A stretch of DNA of 16,961 nt from an uncultured Oscillospiraceae bacterium (GTDB lineage: Bacteria; Bacillota; Clostridia; Oscillospirales; Oscillospiraceae). Within the stretch, counting starts at the first letter, position 1, and the number at the start of each line of letters is the position of its first letter. The notes below the pieces were generated by a model that was given only the letters and a program-made list of their open reading frames with translations, did not search any database and was not told where the DNA came from. This document shows positions 1 to 6,419 of the stretch, in pieces. The stretch is from the NCBI GenBank assembly GCA_934591725.1, contig CAKTPR010000046.1, forward strand, positions 1 to 16,961, read 5' to 3'. The translations under genes and the position numbers were made by a program.

Positions 1-118
1 TTGCCTCAGGTGCGGCTGCGCCCTTTTTCTTGTTCTTGGCTTCGATGATCCTTGATACGACGAGGTATACTATCATGCAGCCGAATATTACGCAAATAAC
101 TACTCCGGCGGGTTCCAT
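1..118 (-). CDS. Small single-pass membrane protein, N-terminal part (possibly OadG-like)
   Basis: A partial gene read leftwards off the window edge; only the first 39 codons are visible. The ATG at 118 is preceded by GGAGTG nine bases upstream and by a good promoter. The protein starts MEPAG, has one hydrophobic segment at about residues 5-22, then a basic stretch (EAKNKKK) and the beginning of an Ala-Pro-rich tail. One N-terminal membrane span, a charged stop-transfer and an Ala/Pro-rich region recall the small gamma/delta subunits of sodium-pumping decarboxylases (OadG family). The match is only architectural, and the rest of such an operon would lie outside the window. It could be an unrelated small membrane protein. 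Confidence 0.6.
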   Translation of the reverse strand, partial: MEPAGVVICVIFGCMIVYLVVSRIIEAKNKKKGAAAPEA

Positions 119-182
119 TACTTTCACTCCTTTACGGCAAATTTATGCAAGAGACGCTTTTCTTAACGTTTCCTTAACACGA

Positions 183-211
183 AGTATAACAGAGCCCATC
201 CGTAATTGCAA
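183..211 (-). promoter_or_regulatory. Sigma-A promoter for the small membrane protein gene
   Basis: Read on the minus strand: -35 TTGCAA (206-211), 17-base spacer, -10 TATACT (183-188). Transcription would start near 175, giving a leader of about 57 bases before the ATG at 118. Confidence 0.7.
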
Positions 212-264
212 GAGCTTTGTCGAAGAAAATTGAGAAATATCAAAGTTTTCCGGATCTTGACAAA

Positions 265-298
265 AACACGGACGCCGTTTTTTGACGGCGTCCGTGTT
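265..298 (-). terminator. Rho-independent terminator of the cysteine desulfurase gene
   Basis: A perfect 14-bp stem (265-278 with 285-298) around a 6-base loop. On the minus strand it is followed directly by TTTTTG, the expected U-tract. It lies about 55 bases beyond the desulfurase stop codon and separates that gene from the next minus-strand promoter at 183-211. Confidence 0.88.
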
Positions 299-353
299 AA
301 GAATCTTAACTATGGCTTAACGGGCAGGGTAGGTCACCCCTGTGGTCACTGAT

Positions 354-1484
354 TCACCGGTGGGCGAGTGTGGAGTGCGCTTCGATGAGCCCGTCGCACA
401 GCGCGCGGATATCTTCCTCGGTGTTATAGCGGCACAGCCCGATGCGTATCGCCCCGTCGATAACGCGGGAGTCAAGCCCGATGGCTTCGAGCACGTGGCT
501 GCGCGCGCCCTTCTTGCAGGCGGAGCTGCGGGAAACGTAGACCCCGCGCGCTTCGAGGAAGTTCATCAGGACTTCGCTGCGCCAGCCGGGCAGGGAGATG
601 CTGAGGATGTGCGGAGCTGCGCCGTTGATGACTTGAAGCTCAGGTATCGCGGGAGTGAGCGTGTCTATGGTCAGCTGGCGCAAAGCGGCCATCTTTGCGG
701 CGTTTTCGGCCAGATTTTCCTTCGCGATGCGGCAGGCCTCGCCGAAGGCGGCGATCTGCGGCATGGCTTCGGTACCGGCGCGCCGCCCGTCCTCCTGACT
801 GCCGCCCATTATGTACGGCTTGAGACGGAGCCCTGAGCGGACATACAGAGCGCCGATGCCTTTCGGCGCATGGATCTTGTGCCCGCTGACGCTTATCATG
901 TCCGCACCCAGCGATTTCGGCGTGAATGGTATCTTCATAAAGGCCTGAACGGCATCGGTATGCAGCAGAGCCTGAGAGCCGGAGGACTTCAAAAGTCCGG
1001 AAACTGAAGAAATATCGTTTATTGCACCGGTTTCGTTATTGACCAGCATCAGAGAAACGAGTATAGTATCAGGGCGGAGTGCGTTTTTCACGGCTTCAAC
1101 GGGGATAGACCCGGTGCTGTCAGGCTTGAGATAGGTCACGTCATAGCCGCGGCGCTCAAGCTCCTCTGCGCTTTTGCGTATCGCGTCATGCTCGACGGCG
1201 GAGGTGATTATGTGGTTACCGCGACGCCGCATCGCTTCGGCACCGCTGAGGAGCGCCCAGTTGTCGCTCTCTGAGCCGCAGGAAGTGAAGATAAGCTCCG
1301 AGGGCGCGCAGCCCATAGCACTTGCAACGAGCTTTCTGGAAGCATCGAGCAGCTGCTTTGCCTCCCTGCCCTTGGTATGGGTGGAGCTTGGGTTGCCGTA
1401 GACCTCCGTCATTGCTCTGAGCGCGGCCTGTGCGGCTTCCGGGCAGACGCGCGTGGTGGCTGAATTATCAAGATAGTGTTCCAT
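354..1484 (-). CDS. Cysteine desulfurase, NifS/IscS family
   Basis: A 376-residue fold-type I PLP enzyme that would take sulfur from L-cysteine as an enzyme persulfide, for Fe-S clusters or thiolated tRNA. Visible landmarks: YLDNSATT at the N-terminus; GNPSSTH at 30-36; His99 in the VEHD motif, which stacks on the PLP ring; Asp177 in HTDAVQ; the PLP lysine Lys203 in SGHK; and the persulfide loop with Cys323 (RSSACKKGARSHVL). The length is normal for the family. The ATG at 1484 has GGAG upstream. The family has several branches (NifS, IscS, NifZ-like), and sequence reading does not settle which, so no symbol is given. It is divergent from mtaB, whose product needs two 4Fe-4S clusters. No iscU or thiI lies beside it here. 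Confidence 0.93.
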   Translation of the reverse strand: MEHYLDNSATTRVCPEAAQAALRAMTEVYGNPSSTHTKGREAKQLLDASRKLVASAMGCAPSELIFTSCGSESDNWALLSGAEAMRRRGNHIITSAVEHDAIRKSAEELERRGYDVTYLKPDSTGSIPVEAVKNALRPDTILVSLMLVNNETGAINDISSVSGLLKSSGSQALLHTDAVQAFMKIPFTPKSLGADMISVSGHKIHAPKGIGALYVRSGLRLKPYIMGGSQEDGRRAGTEAMPQIAAFGEACRIAKENLAENAAKMAALRQLTIDTLTPAIPELQVINGAAPHILSISLPGWRSEVLMNFLEARGVYVSRSSACKKGARSHVLEAIGLDSRVIDGAIRIGLCRYNTEEDIRALCDGLIEAHSTLAHR

Positions 1485-1493
1485 AGCTATACT
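1465..1493 (+). promoter_or_regulatory. Candidate promoter for mtaB, inside the desulfurase gene start
   Basis: -35 TTATCA (1465-1470), 17-base spacer, -10 TATACT (1488-1493), predicted start near 1500 and AGGAG just before the mtaB ATG. The -35 matches only four of six consensus bases. The element covers the first codons of the divergent desulfurase gene. Confidence 0.5.
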
Positions 1494-1519
1494 CCAATAT
1501 CACAGAATAGGAGAAAACG

Positions 1520-2809
1520 ATGAAATATATTATATCCACTCTCGGCTGTAAGGTCAACCAGTATGAGACGCAGGCGATGGAAAGTTTTTTGCAGGAGCAC
1601 GGGCATGAGCCTGCCGTCCCCGGAGAGCTTGCCGACGCCGTGATAATAAACACCTGCGCCGTGACCGCTGAGAGCGGGCGCAAATCCCGCCAGGTGATAC
1701 GCCGGCTCAAGGAGGAGAACCCCGGAGCCGTAGTCGCGGTATGCGGATGCTATTCGCAGATAGAGCCTGAGGAGGTCGCGCAGCTCGGCGCGGACGTTAT
1801 CTTCGGCGCGGCGGACAGGGGAAAGCTTGTTGAGGCGGTCGAGAAGGCCTGCGGCACAGGCGAGGGCAGCCGCGATATCGACGAGCCGTTCAAGCGCCGC
1901 GAGTTCGAGGTACTGCCGGCGGGAGCCGTCGCGGGCAGGACGCGCGCAATGCTGAAGATTCAGGACGGGTGCGTGAACTTCTGCACCTACTGCATCATCC
2001 CCTACACCCGCGGCCGCCTGCGCAGCCTGCCGCTCTCCGACGCTGCCGCCGAGACGGCAAAGCTCGACAAAGAGGGCTACAGGGAGATCGTGCTGACGGG
2101 GATAGAGGTCGCGTCCTACGGTGTCGACCTGCCGGGAAAGCCGGGGCTTGCGGACGTGATAGAGACGGTCGCCGAGGCCGCGCCCCATATGCGCATACGC
2201 CTGAGCTCACTTGAGCCGACGGTCATAACCGAGGACTTCTGCCGCCGCCTTGCCGCGACGGGGAAGATATGCCGGCATTTCCATCTGTCGCTCCAGTCCG
2301 GCTGCGACAGGACGCTCAAGGCCATGAACCGCAAGTACGACACTGCGCGCTTCTTCCGCGCGGCGGAGCTGCTGCGGGAGTATTTCCCCGGCTGCGCGCT
2401 GACCTGCGACCTGATAGTCGGCTTTCCCGGTGAAACCGAGGAGGATCACGCGCAGACGCTTGAGTTCATAGAGAAGTGCGCGTTCTCGGCCATGCACATC
2501 TTCCCGTACTCCCGCCGCCCCGGAACACCGGCGGACAGGATGGAGGGGCAATTGAGCAACGCCGTCAAGGCCAAGCGCGCGCACGAGGCGCAGCGCATTG
2601 CTGATAAGATGCACCGCGAGTTCATGGAAAGCAGCCTTGGGCAGACGCTGCCGGTGCTGTTCGAGACGGCGGAGGGCGACGGCTTCAGCGGCCACAGCGA
2701 CACCTATCTGCGCGTCGAAGCGCCGGGGGAGAAGCTGCGCGGCAGCATAAAGCAGGTGCGCATCACCGGCGTGGACGGCGAGCTGCTGACCGGGGAGATA
2801 ATAGACTAA
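1520..2809 (+). CDS. mtaB: tRNA t6A37 methylthiotransferase MtaB
   Basis: A 429-residue radical-SAM methylthiotransferase that converts t6A to ms2t6A at position 37 of ANN-decoding tRNAs. Domains in order: an N-terminal UPF0004/MTTase domain with the auxiliary cluster cysteines Cys10 (LGCKVNQYE), Cys46 (NTCAVT) and Cys77 (CGCYSQ); a radical-SAM core with CxxxCxxC at Cys151, Cys155 and Cys158 (GCVNFCTYC); and a C-terminal TRAM-like segment from about residue 375. The LGCKVNQYETQ start is typical of MtaB rather than MiaB or RimO. The ATG at 1520 is preceded by AGGAG. The gene appears monocistronic. It is divergent from a cysteine desulfurase, a plausible sulfur source for its clusters. Confidence 0.94.
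   Translation: MKYIISTLGCKVNQYETQAMESFLQEHGHEPAVPGELADAVIINTCAVTAESGRKSRQVIRRLKEENPGAVVAVCGCYSQIEPEEVAQLGADVIFGAADRGKLVEAVEKACGTGEGSRDIDEPFKRREFEVLPAGAVAGRTRAMLKIQDGCVNFCTYCIIPYTRGRLRSLPLSDAAAETAKLDKEGYREIVLTGIEVASYGVDLPGKPGLADVIETVAEAAPHMRIRLSSLEPTVITEDFCRRLAATGKICRHFHLSLQSGCDRTLKAMNRKYDTARFFRAAELLREYFPGCALTCDLIVGFPGETEEDHAQTLEFIEKCAFSAMHIFPYSRRPGTPADRMEGQLSNAVKAKRAHEAQRIADKMHREFMESSLGQTLPVLFETAEGDGFSGHSDTYLRVEAPGEKLRGSIKQVRITGVDGELLTGEIID
1529..1557 (-). promoter_or_regulatory. Promoter for the cysteine desulfurase gene, inside mtaB
   Basis: Read on the minus strand: -35 TTGACC (1552-1557), 17-base spacer, perfect -10 TATAAT (1529-1534). The predicted start is near 1522, leaving a leader of about 38 bases. 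The whole promoter is embedded in the first codons of mtaB. Confidence 0.72.
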
Positions 2810-2858
2810 CGCACAAATTGCCGGGGGGCGGCGGTCGAAGAATTGGGGATATCCTCGA

Positions 2859-2887
2859 TTGACAGTTGCGGGGCAAAACGTTAGAAT
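2859..2887 (+). promoter_or_regulatory. Sigma-A promoter of the serC-serA operon
   Basis: A perfect -35 TTGACA (2859-2864), 17-base spacer, and -10 TAGAAT (2882-2887). Transcription would start near 2894, so the 190-base leader before serC contains the hairpin repeat at 2912-3052. Confidence 0.8.
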
Positions 2888-2911
2888 GGCCTTATAAGTA
2901 TTGACTGCGAT

Positions 2912-3052
2912 GCAAACCCTCTCAGTCAGCCTTACGGCTGACAGCTCTCCCAGAGGGAGAGCCAAGAGGCGGAGGACTTGAGGCGTTGCTGCGAACCTAC
3001 TTGCCTCTCCCGCTGGGAGAGCCAAGGTGAAGCCGCAATATAGACGGCTGAC
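2912..3052. repeat. Intergenic hairpin repeat (CTCTCCC/GGGAGAG type) in the serC leader
   Basis: About 140 bases of non-coding DNA with three compact hairpins: GTCAGCC/GGCTGAC (2925-2931 with 2936-2942), GCTCTCCC/GGGAGAGC (2944-2951 with 2955-2962) and CTCTCCC/GGGAGAG (3005-3011 with 3015-3021). GGGAGAGCCAAG occurs twice (2955-2966, 3015-3026). GTCAGCC near the left end has an inverted copy, GGCTGAC, at 3046-3052, so the unit has MITE-like inverted ends. From memory, repeats with this CTCAGTCAGCC...GAGAGCCAAG wording are scattered between genes in Faecalibacterium and related Oscillospiraceae. I cannot check copy number from one window. No protein is encoded here. Confidence 0.75.
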
Positions 3053-3082
3053 GTTTTGGAATATTCTCAAAGGGTGATACAA

Positions 3083-4168
3083 TTGGAAAGAGAACAGGTA
3101 TATAATTTTGCGGCGGGGCCGTCGGTCATGCCGGAGTCCGCGCTCAGAACGGCGGCGGCGGAGCTGCTGAACTACCACGGCAGCGGAATGTCCGTGATGG
3201 AGATGAGCCACCGCAGCGCGCTGTTTCAGGAGATACACGACGGCGCAAAGGCAAAGCTCAGGGCGCTGATGGAAGTGCCAGACACGCACGAGATACTGCT
3301 ATTGCAGGGCGGAGCGACGGCGCAGTTTGCCGCGATACCGATGAACCTCATCGAGGGCGGCACGGCGGACTACGCCGTGACAGGCAACTTCTCGAACAAG
3401 GCGGCAAAGGAAGCGGAGAAGTACGGCGTGGTACACATCGCCGCATCGACCGCCGGGACGGGCTTTGACCGCATACCCGCGCAGAGCGAACTGAGCTTCT
3501 CCGACGGGGCGAAGTACTTCTACTACTGCGCGAACAACACCGTCTACGGTACGGAGTGGCAGTACGTCCCGGAAGCTCCCGCACCGATGGTGTGCGATAT
3601 GTCCTCTGATATACTCTCAAGATACGTGGACGTGTCAAAATACGGGCTCATCTACGCCGGGGCACAGAAGAATATGGCTCCTGCTGGGCTGACGGTCGTG
3701 ATAATAGACAAGGCGCTTGCCGGGCGCGAGCTGCCGTATACGCCGCAGATAATGAGCTATAGGACGATGATAGATAACGACTCGCTCCTCAACACACCGC
3801 CGTGCTGGTGCATATATATGCTCTCGCTGACGCTCGACTGGGTGACGGCGCAGGGCGGCGTCAGGGCAATGGAGGAGCTGAGACACGAGCGCGCGGGGAT
3901 AGTCTACGACTTCCTTGACAACAGCAGGCTTTTCAAGGCGCACGCGCAGGCGGATTCGCGCAGCTATATGAACGTCACCTTCCGCACGGGGGACGGCGGG
4001 CTTGACGCGGAGTTCATAAAGGGCGCATCCGAAAGAGGGCTGCTGAACCTCAAGGGACACAAGCTTGCCGGGGGTATGCGTGCGTCGCTTTATAACGCGA
4101 TGCCGGTCGAGGGCGCGAAGACACTCGTCGAATATATGAAGGAGTTTGAAGCAGGGCACCATGTTTAA
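3083..4168 (+). CDS. serC: Phosphoserine aminotransferase SerC
   Basis: A PLP aminotransferase converting 3-phosphohydroxypyruvate and glutamate to phosphoserine and 2-oxoglutarate, step two of serine synthesis. I place the start at TTG 3083 because AAAGGGTG (3069-3076) lies six bases upstream and the protein then opens MEREQVYNFAAGP, giving 361 residues, the usual family length. An in-frame TTG at 3056 would add nine residues but has no ribosome site. Landmarks: NFAAGPSVMP; MEMSHRS; LLLQGGATAQF; and the PLP lysine, about Lys196, in AGAQKNMAPAG. It overlaps serA by eight bases and is the first gene of the operon. The upstream leader contains a hairpin repeat. Confidence 0.94.
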   Translation: MEREQVYNFAAGPSVMPESALRTAAAELLNYHGSGMSVMEMSHRSALFQEIHDGAKAKLRALMEVPDTHEILLLQGGATAQFAAIPMNLIEGGTADYAVTGNFSNKAAKEAEKYGVVHIAASTAGTGFDRIPAQSELSFSDGAKYFYYCANNTVYGTEWQYVPEAPAPMVCDMSSDILSRYVDVSKYGLIYAGAQKNMAPAGLTVVIIDKALAGRELPYTPQIMSYRTMIDNDSLLNTPPCWCIYMLSLTLDWVTAQGGVRAMEELRHERAGIVYDFLDNSRLFKAHAQADSRSYMNVTFRTGDGGLDAEFIKGASERGLLNLKGHKLAGGMRASLYNAMPVEGAKTLVEYMKEFEAGHHV

Positions 4169-5324
4169 GATAAAGACAATGAACACGATCTCCGGTCAGG
4201 GCATCGGGGTGCTGGAAAAGCGCGGCTGCGAGGTCGGCGCGGCGGTAGAAGACCCGGACGGGCTGCTTATACGCAGCGCCGATCTGCACGGCTATGACTT
4301 CGGGGAGAACCTGCTCGGCATAGCGAGAGCGGGCGCGGGCTACAACAACATCCCGACAGAGGAGTGCGCCGAGCGCGGCATAGTCGTCTTCAACAGCCCC
4401 GGCGCGAACGCCGAGGCCGTCAAGGAGCAGGAGATATGCTCGCTCGTCATGGCTTCGCGCGACATTCTCGGCAGCATCGACTGGGTGCGCTCCATCGCCG
4501 ACCGCGGCGATGAGATACCCGTGCTGGTGGAAAAGGGCAAGTCGACCTTTGCGGGGCCTGAGCTTCTGGGCAAGACCCTCGGCGTGGTCGGGCTCGGCGC
4601 GGTCGGCGCGCTGGTCGCAAACGTCGCGCTGGAGCTGGGCATGGAGGTCTACGGCTATGACCCATTCATGTCGGTAGATGCGGCGTGGCGGCTCTCACGC
4701 GAGGTCATCCGCGCGGAGAGGATCGAGACGATATACGAAAACTGCGACTATATAAGCATCAACGTCCCCTATACGGAGACGACGCACCACATGTTCGACA
4801 CTGCCGCCTTTGCGAAGATGAAGCAGGGAGTGCGCATCGTGAACGAATCGCGTGCGGAGGTCGTGGACGACTATGCGATGACGGAGGCGCTGAAGAGCGG
4901 GAAGGTCGCAAAATACGTGACGGACTTCCCGAACGAGGTGATACTCAAGGCACCGAACGTTATCGCGATGCCGCACCTCGGCGCGTGCACACCTGAGAGC
5001 GAAGACCGCTGCGCGGAGATGGCAGCGCAGGAGCTGTACGATTACCTTGCAAACGGCAACATAAAGAACTCTGTGAACCTCCCGGATGCGACGCTCAGCC
5101 GCATGGGCGTGTGCCGCCTGTGCGTCATTCACCGCAACGTGCCGCGAATGATCACGCGCATCCTCGACTACATCAGTGACCTGAACATAAACGTCGAGCA
5201 CATGATAAACAAGCCGCGCGGCGAGTACGCATACACGATCGTCGACCTCGGCGAGAAGATAGGCGAAGAGACCGCCGCATCGATCCGCGCGATGAGCGAC
5301 GTGCTCCGCGTGAGAGTGATATAA
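4161..5324 (+). CDS. serA: D-3-phosphoglycerate dehydrogenase SerA (ACT-domain form)
   Basis: An NAD-dependent enzyme oxidising 3-phosphoglycerate to 3-phosphohydroxypyruvate, the committed step of serine synthesis. The chosen ATG at 4161 lies eight bases inside the serC end, with GCAGGG just upstream, giving 387 residues; an upstream TTG at 4146 is less likely. Landmarks: Rossmann motif GLGAVG at 144-149; catalytic Arg231 (NESRAEVVDD), Glu259 (DFPNE) and His272 (PHLGACTPES); and an ACT domain from about 318 to the end, which in this family senses serine. It lacks the extra intervening domain of longer SerA proteins. The overlap with serC suggests translational coupling. No phosphoserine phosphatase is visible here. 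Confidence 0.95.
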   Translation: MFKIKTMNTISGQGIGVLEKRGCEVGAAVEDPDGLLIRSADLHGYDFGENLLGIARAGAGYNNIPTEECAERGIVVFNSPGANAEAVKEQEICSLVMASRDILGSIDWVRSIADRGDEIPVLVEKGKSTFAGPELLGKTLGVVGLGAVGALVANVALELGMEVYGYDPFMSVDAAWRLSREVIRAERIETIYENCDYISINVPYTETTHHMFDTAAFAKMKQGVRIVNESRAEVVDDYAMTEALKSGKVAKYVTDFPNEVILKAPNVIAMPHLGACTPESEDRCAEMAAQELYDYLANGNIKNSVNLPDATLSRMGVCRLCVIHRNVPRMITRILDYISDLNINVEHMINKPRGEYAYTIVDLGEKIGEETAASIRAMSDVLRVRVI

Positions 5325-5332
5325 AGACTGAT

Positions 5333-5364
5333 CCCCCGCGGCATCCGAACGGACGCCGCGGGGG
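5333..5364. terminator. GC-rich hairpin between convergent serA and the lipoprotein gene
   Basis: A 10-bp stem, CCCCCGCGGC (5333-5342) with GCCGCGGGGG (5355-5364), plus inner CCG/CGG pairing. It lies nine bases after the serA stop. No clear T-tract follows on either strand, so intrinsic termination is less certain than at other boundaries here. Confidence 0.55.
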
Positions 5365-5389
5365 AACGATGCTTATGTGCGGTTTTATG

Positions 5390-6295
5390 TCAGGCATTCT
5401 CGCGGGTAAAGGTAATTTCGCCCTCGGTCAGTCCTTCTCCGCTCATCGAGAAGCTGTCGCTGTCACTGTCGTAGGCGGCGGTCTCAGACTCGGTGCCGAA
5501 GGTGAGGGTGATATCGCCGTTTTCGACGCTGTACGCGCCGGTGAAACTCATCGAATCATACATCGATACGAGCGCGTCGCGGGAGACAAGGGAGTCAAAA
5601 TAATCCCCGATGGAGATCCCCATCTCGGCGGCAAACATTTCATCGATATCGGAAGTACCGTAATAGGCCTCGGCCTCCTCCATCGAAATGCCGTTATCGG
5701 CCAGGGACTGCCGCAGCGTATCCTCCATCGTTATCTGAAAACCGTCCTTGAGAGCGGCAAGAAACGGATCGACAAAGGCGGAGGCATCGTAGCCCAGAAT
5801 GAATGTTCCGCTGTCAGTGAACTCGGCCTTGAGCACGAGGACACAGCTGCTGAAATCGCAGTTGGCGGCCAGTGCGGTGACATCCATGCTCCCGGAGAGC
5901 GCGTCAAAAACAGCCTGCACAAGCTCTGCTATATCCACGCTGCCGGACACCCACTTGCCGACGAGCTTTGCAGTGAGTATATGATCGTCACAATCCTGCT
6001 TGAGCTCTGCGGAGTCATTATAGCTGCCGAGCTTATCGAAAAGACCGGCGGCAGTCTCATAATCCCTGCTGTCATACGCGGCCTTTGCGAGCTGATAGCC
6101 GCATTCGTCGGCAAGCTCCGCGCTGTCTTTATAATCGCCGAGGGCGATATACATCTCTTGCGCGGCGGCATAGTCGCCGTCGTTCTTAAGCTTTTCGGCC
6201 TTCTTGTAATCGATCATGCTGCACCCGGCAGCGCTGAGCATGAAAGCTGCGATGAGCAGCACGGACAGTGTTTTCTTCAGCTTATTCACGGTCAT
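5390..6295 (-). CDS. Surface lipoprotein with TPR-like GDYKDS repeats
   Basis: A probable membrane-anchored lipoprotein of about 301 residues and unknown function. The N-terminus has Lys residues, a hydrophobic run (LSVLLIAAFMLSAAG) and a lipobox Cys at about residue 25. Residues 30-95 contain two degenerate tetratricopeptide-like units with the signatures GDYAAAQEMYIALGDYKDSAE and YETAAGLFDKLGSYNDSAEL, common in clostridial lipoproteins. The rest is acidic and probably beta-rich, ending in repeated GDITLTFG-like strands. The start is uncertain: AAGGA sits only two bases before the ATG at 6295 but eight before an in-frame GTG at 6289, which would remove two residues. It is transcribed alone from its own promoter. 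Confidence 0.82.
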   Translation of the reverse strand: MTVNKLKKTLSVLLIAAFMLSAAGCSMIDYKKAEKLKNDGDYAAAQEMYIALGDYKDSAELADECGYQLAKAAYDSRDYETAAGLFDKLGSYNDSAELKQDCDDHILTAKLVGKWVSGSVDIAELVQAVFDALSGSMDVTALAANCDFSSCVLVLKAEFTDSGTFILGYDASAFVDPFLAALKDGFQITMEDTLRQSLADNGISMEEAEAYYGTSDIDEMFAAEMGISIGDYFDSLVSRDALVSMYDSMSFTGAYSVENGDITLTFGTESETAAYDSDSDSFSMSGEGLTEGEITFTRENA

Positions 6296-6349
6296 CTTCC
6301 TTTCTGTATCTGGCGTTAAAATATTCGGTTTCCGAAAATACCTGACTTC

Positions 6350-6378
6350 AATATACCATGTGAAGAGCAAAAAAGCAA
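6350..6378 (-). promoter_or_regulatory. Promoter of the lipoprotein gene
   Basis: Read on the minus strand: -35 TTGCTT (6373-6378), 17-base spacer, -10 TATATT (6350-6355). The -35 lies inside the stem of the upstream terminator. A dyad, TTCGG-TTT-CCGAA within an AT-rich near-palindrome (about 6318-6340), sits just after the predicted start and could be an operator or leader hairpin. Confidence 0.6.
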
Positions 6379-6398
6379 ACCTAAAAAGTTTGCTTTTT
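6370..6398 (-). terminator. Terminator of the DUF401 gene
   Basis: Stem AAAAAGCAAAC (6370-6380) with GTTTGCTTTTT (6388-6398) around a 7-base loop. The minus strand has a T-rich run at the stem end. It lies 22 bases beyond the stop at 6420 and isolates the DUF401 gene from the lipoprotein gene downstream. Confidence 0.8.
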
Positions 6399-6419
6399 AC
6401 ATATTTATCTGGACGGCCA

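Noticed and set aside
30..233. A 67-codon plus-strand open frame at the left edge
   Set aside because: Antisense to the small membrane protein and its promoter, with no ribosome site. The minus-strand reading has a promoter, a Shine-Dalgarno site and a sensible membrane protein.
2912..3052. CRISPR array suggested by repeated GGGAGAGCCAAG
   Set aside because: Only two copies, each part of a hairpin, without regular spacers or cas genes.
2888..3082. T-box or riboswitch in the serC leader
   Set aside because: No T-box sequence (GGUGG-type specifier-pairing block) or other recognisable riboswitch core. The hairpins are better explained as a dispersed repeat.
2207..3289. A 360-codon minus-strand open frame across mtaB and serC
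   Set aside because: Crosses the serC promoter, the hairpin repeat and parts of two well-recognised genes on the other strand, and shows no domain.
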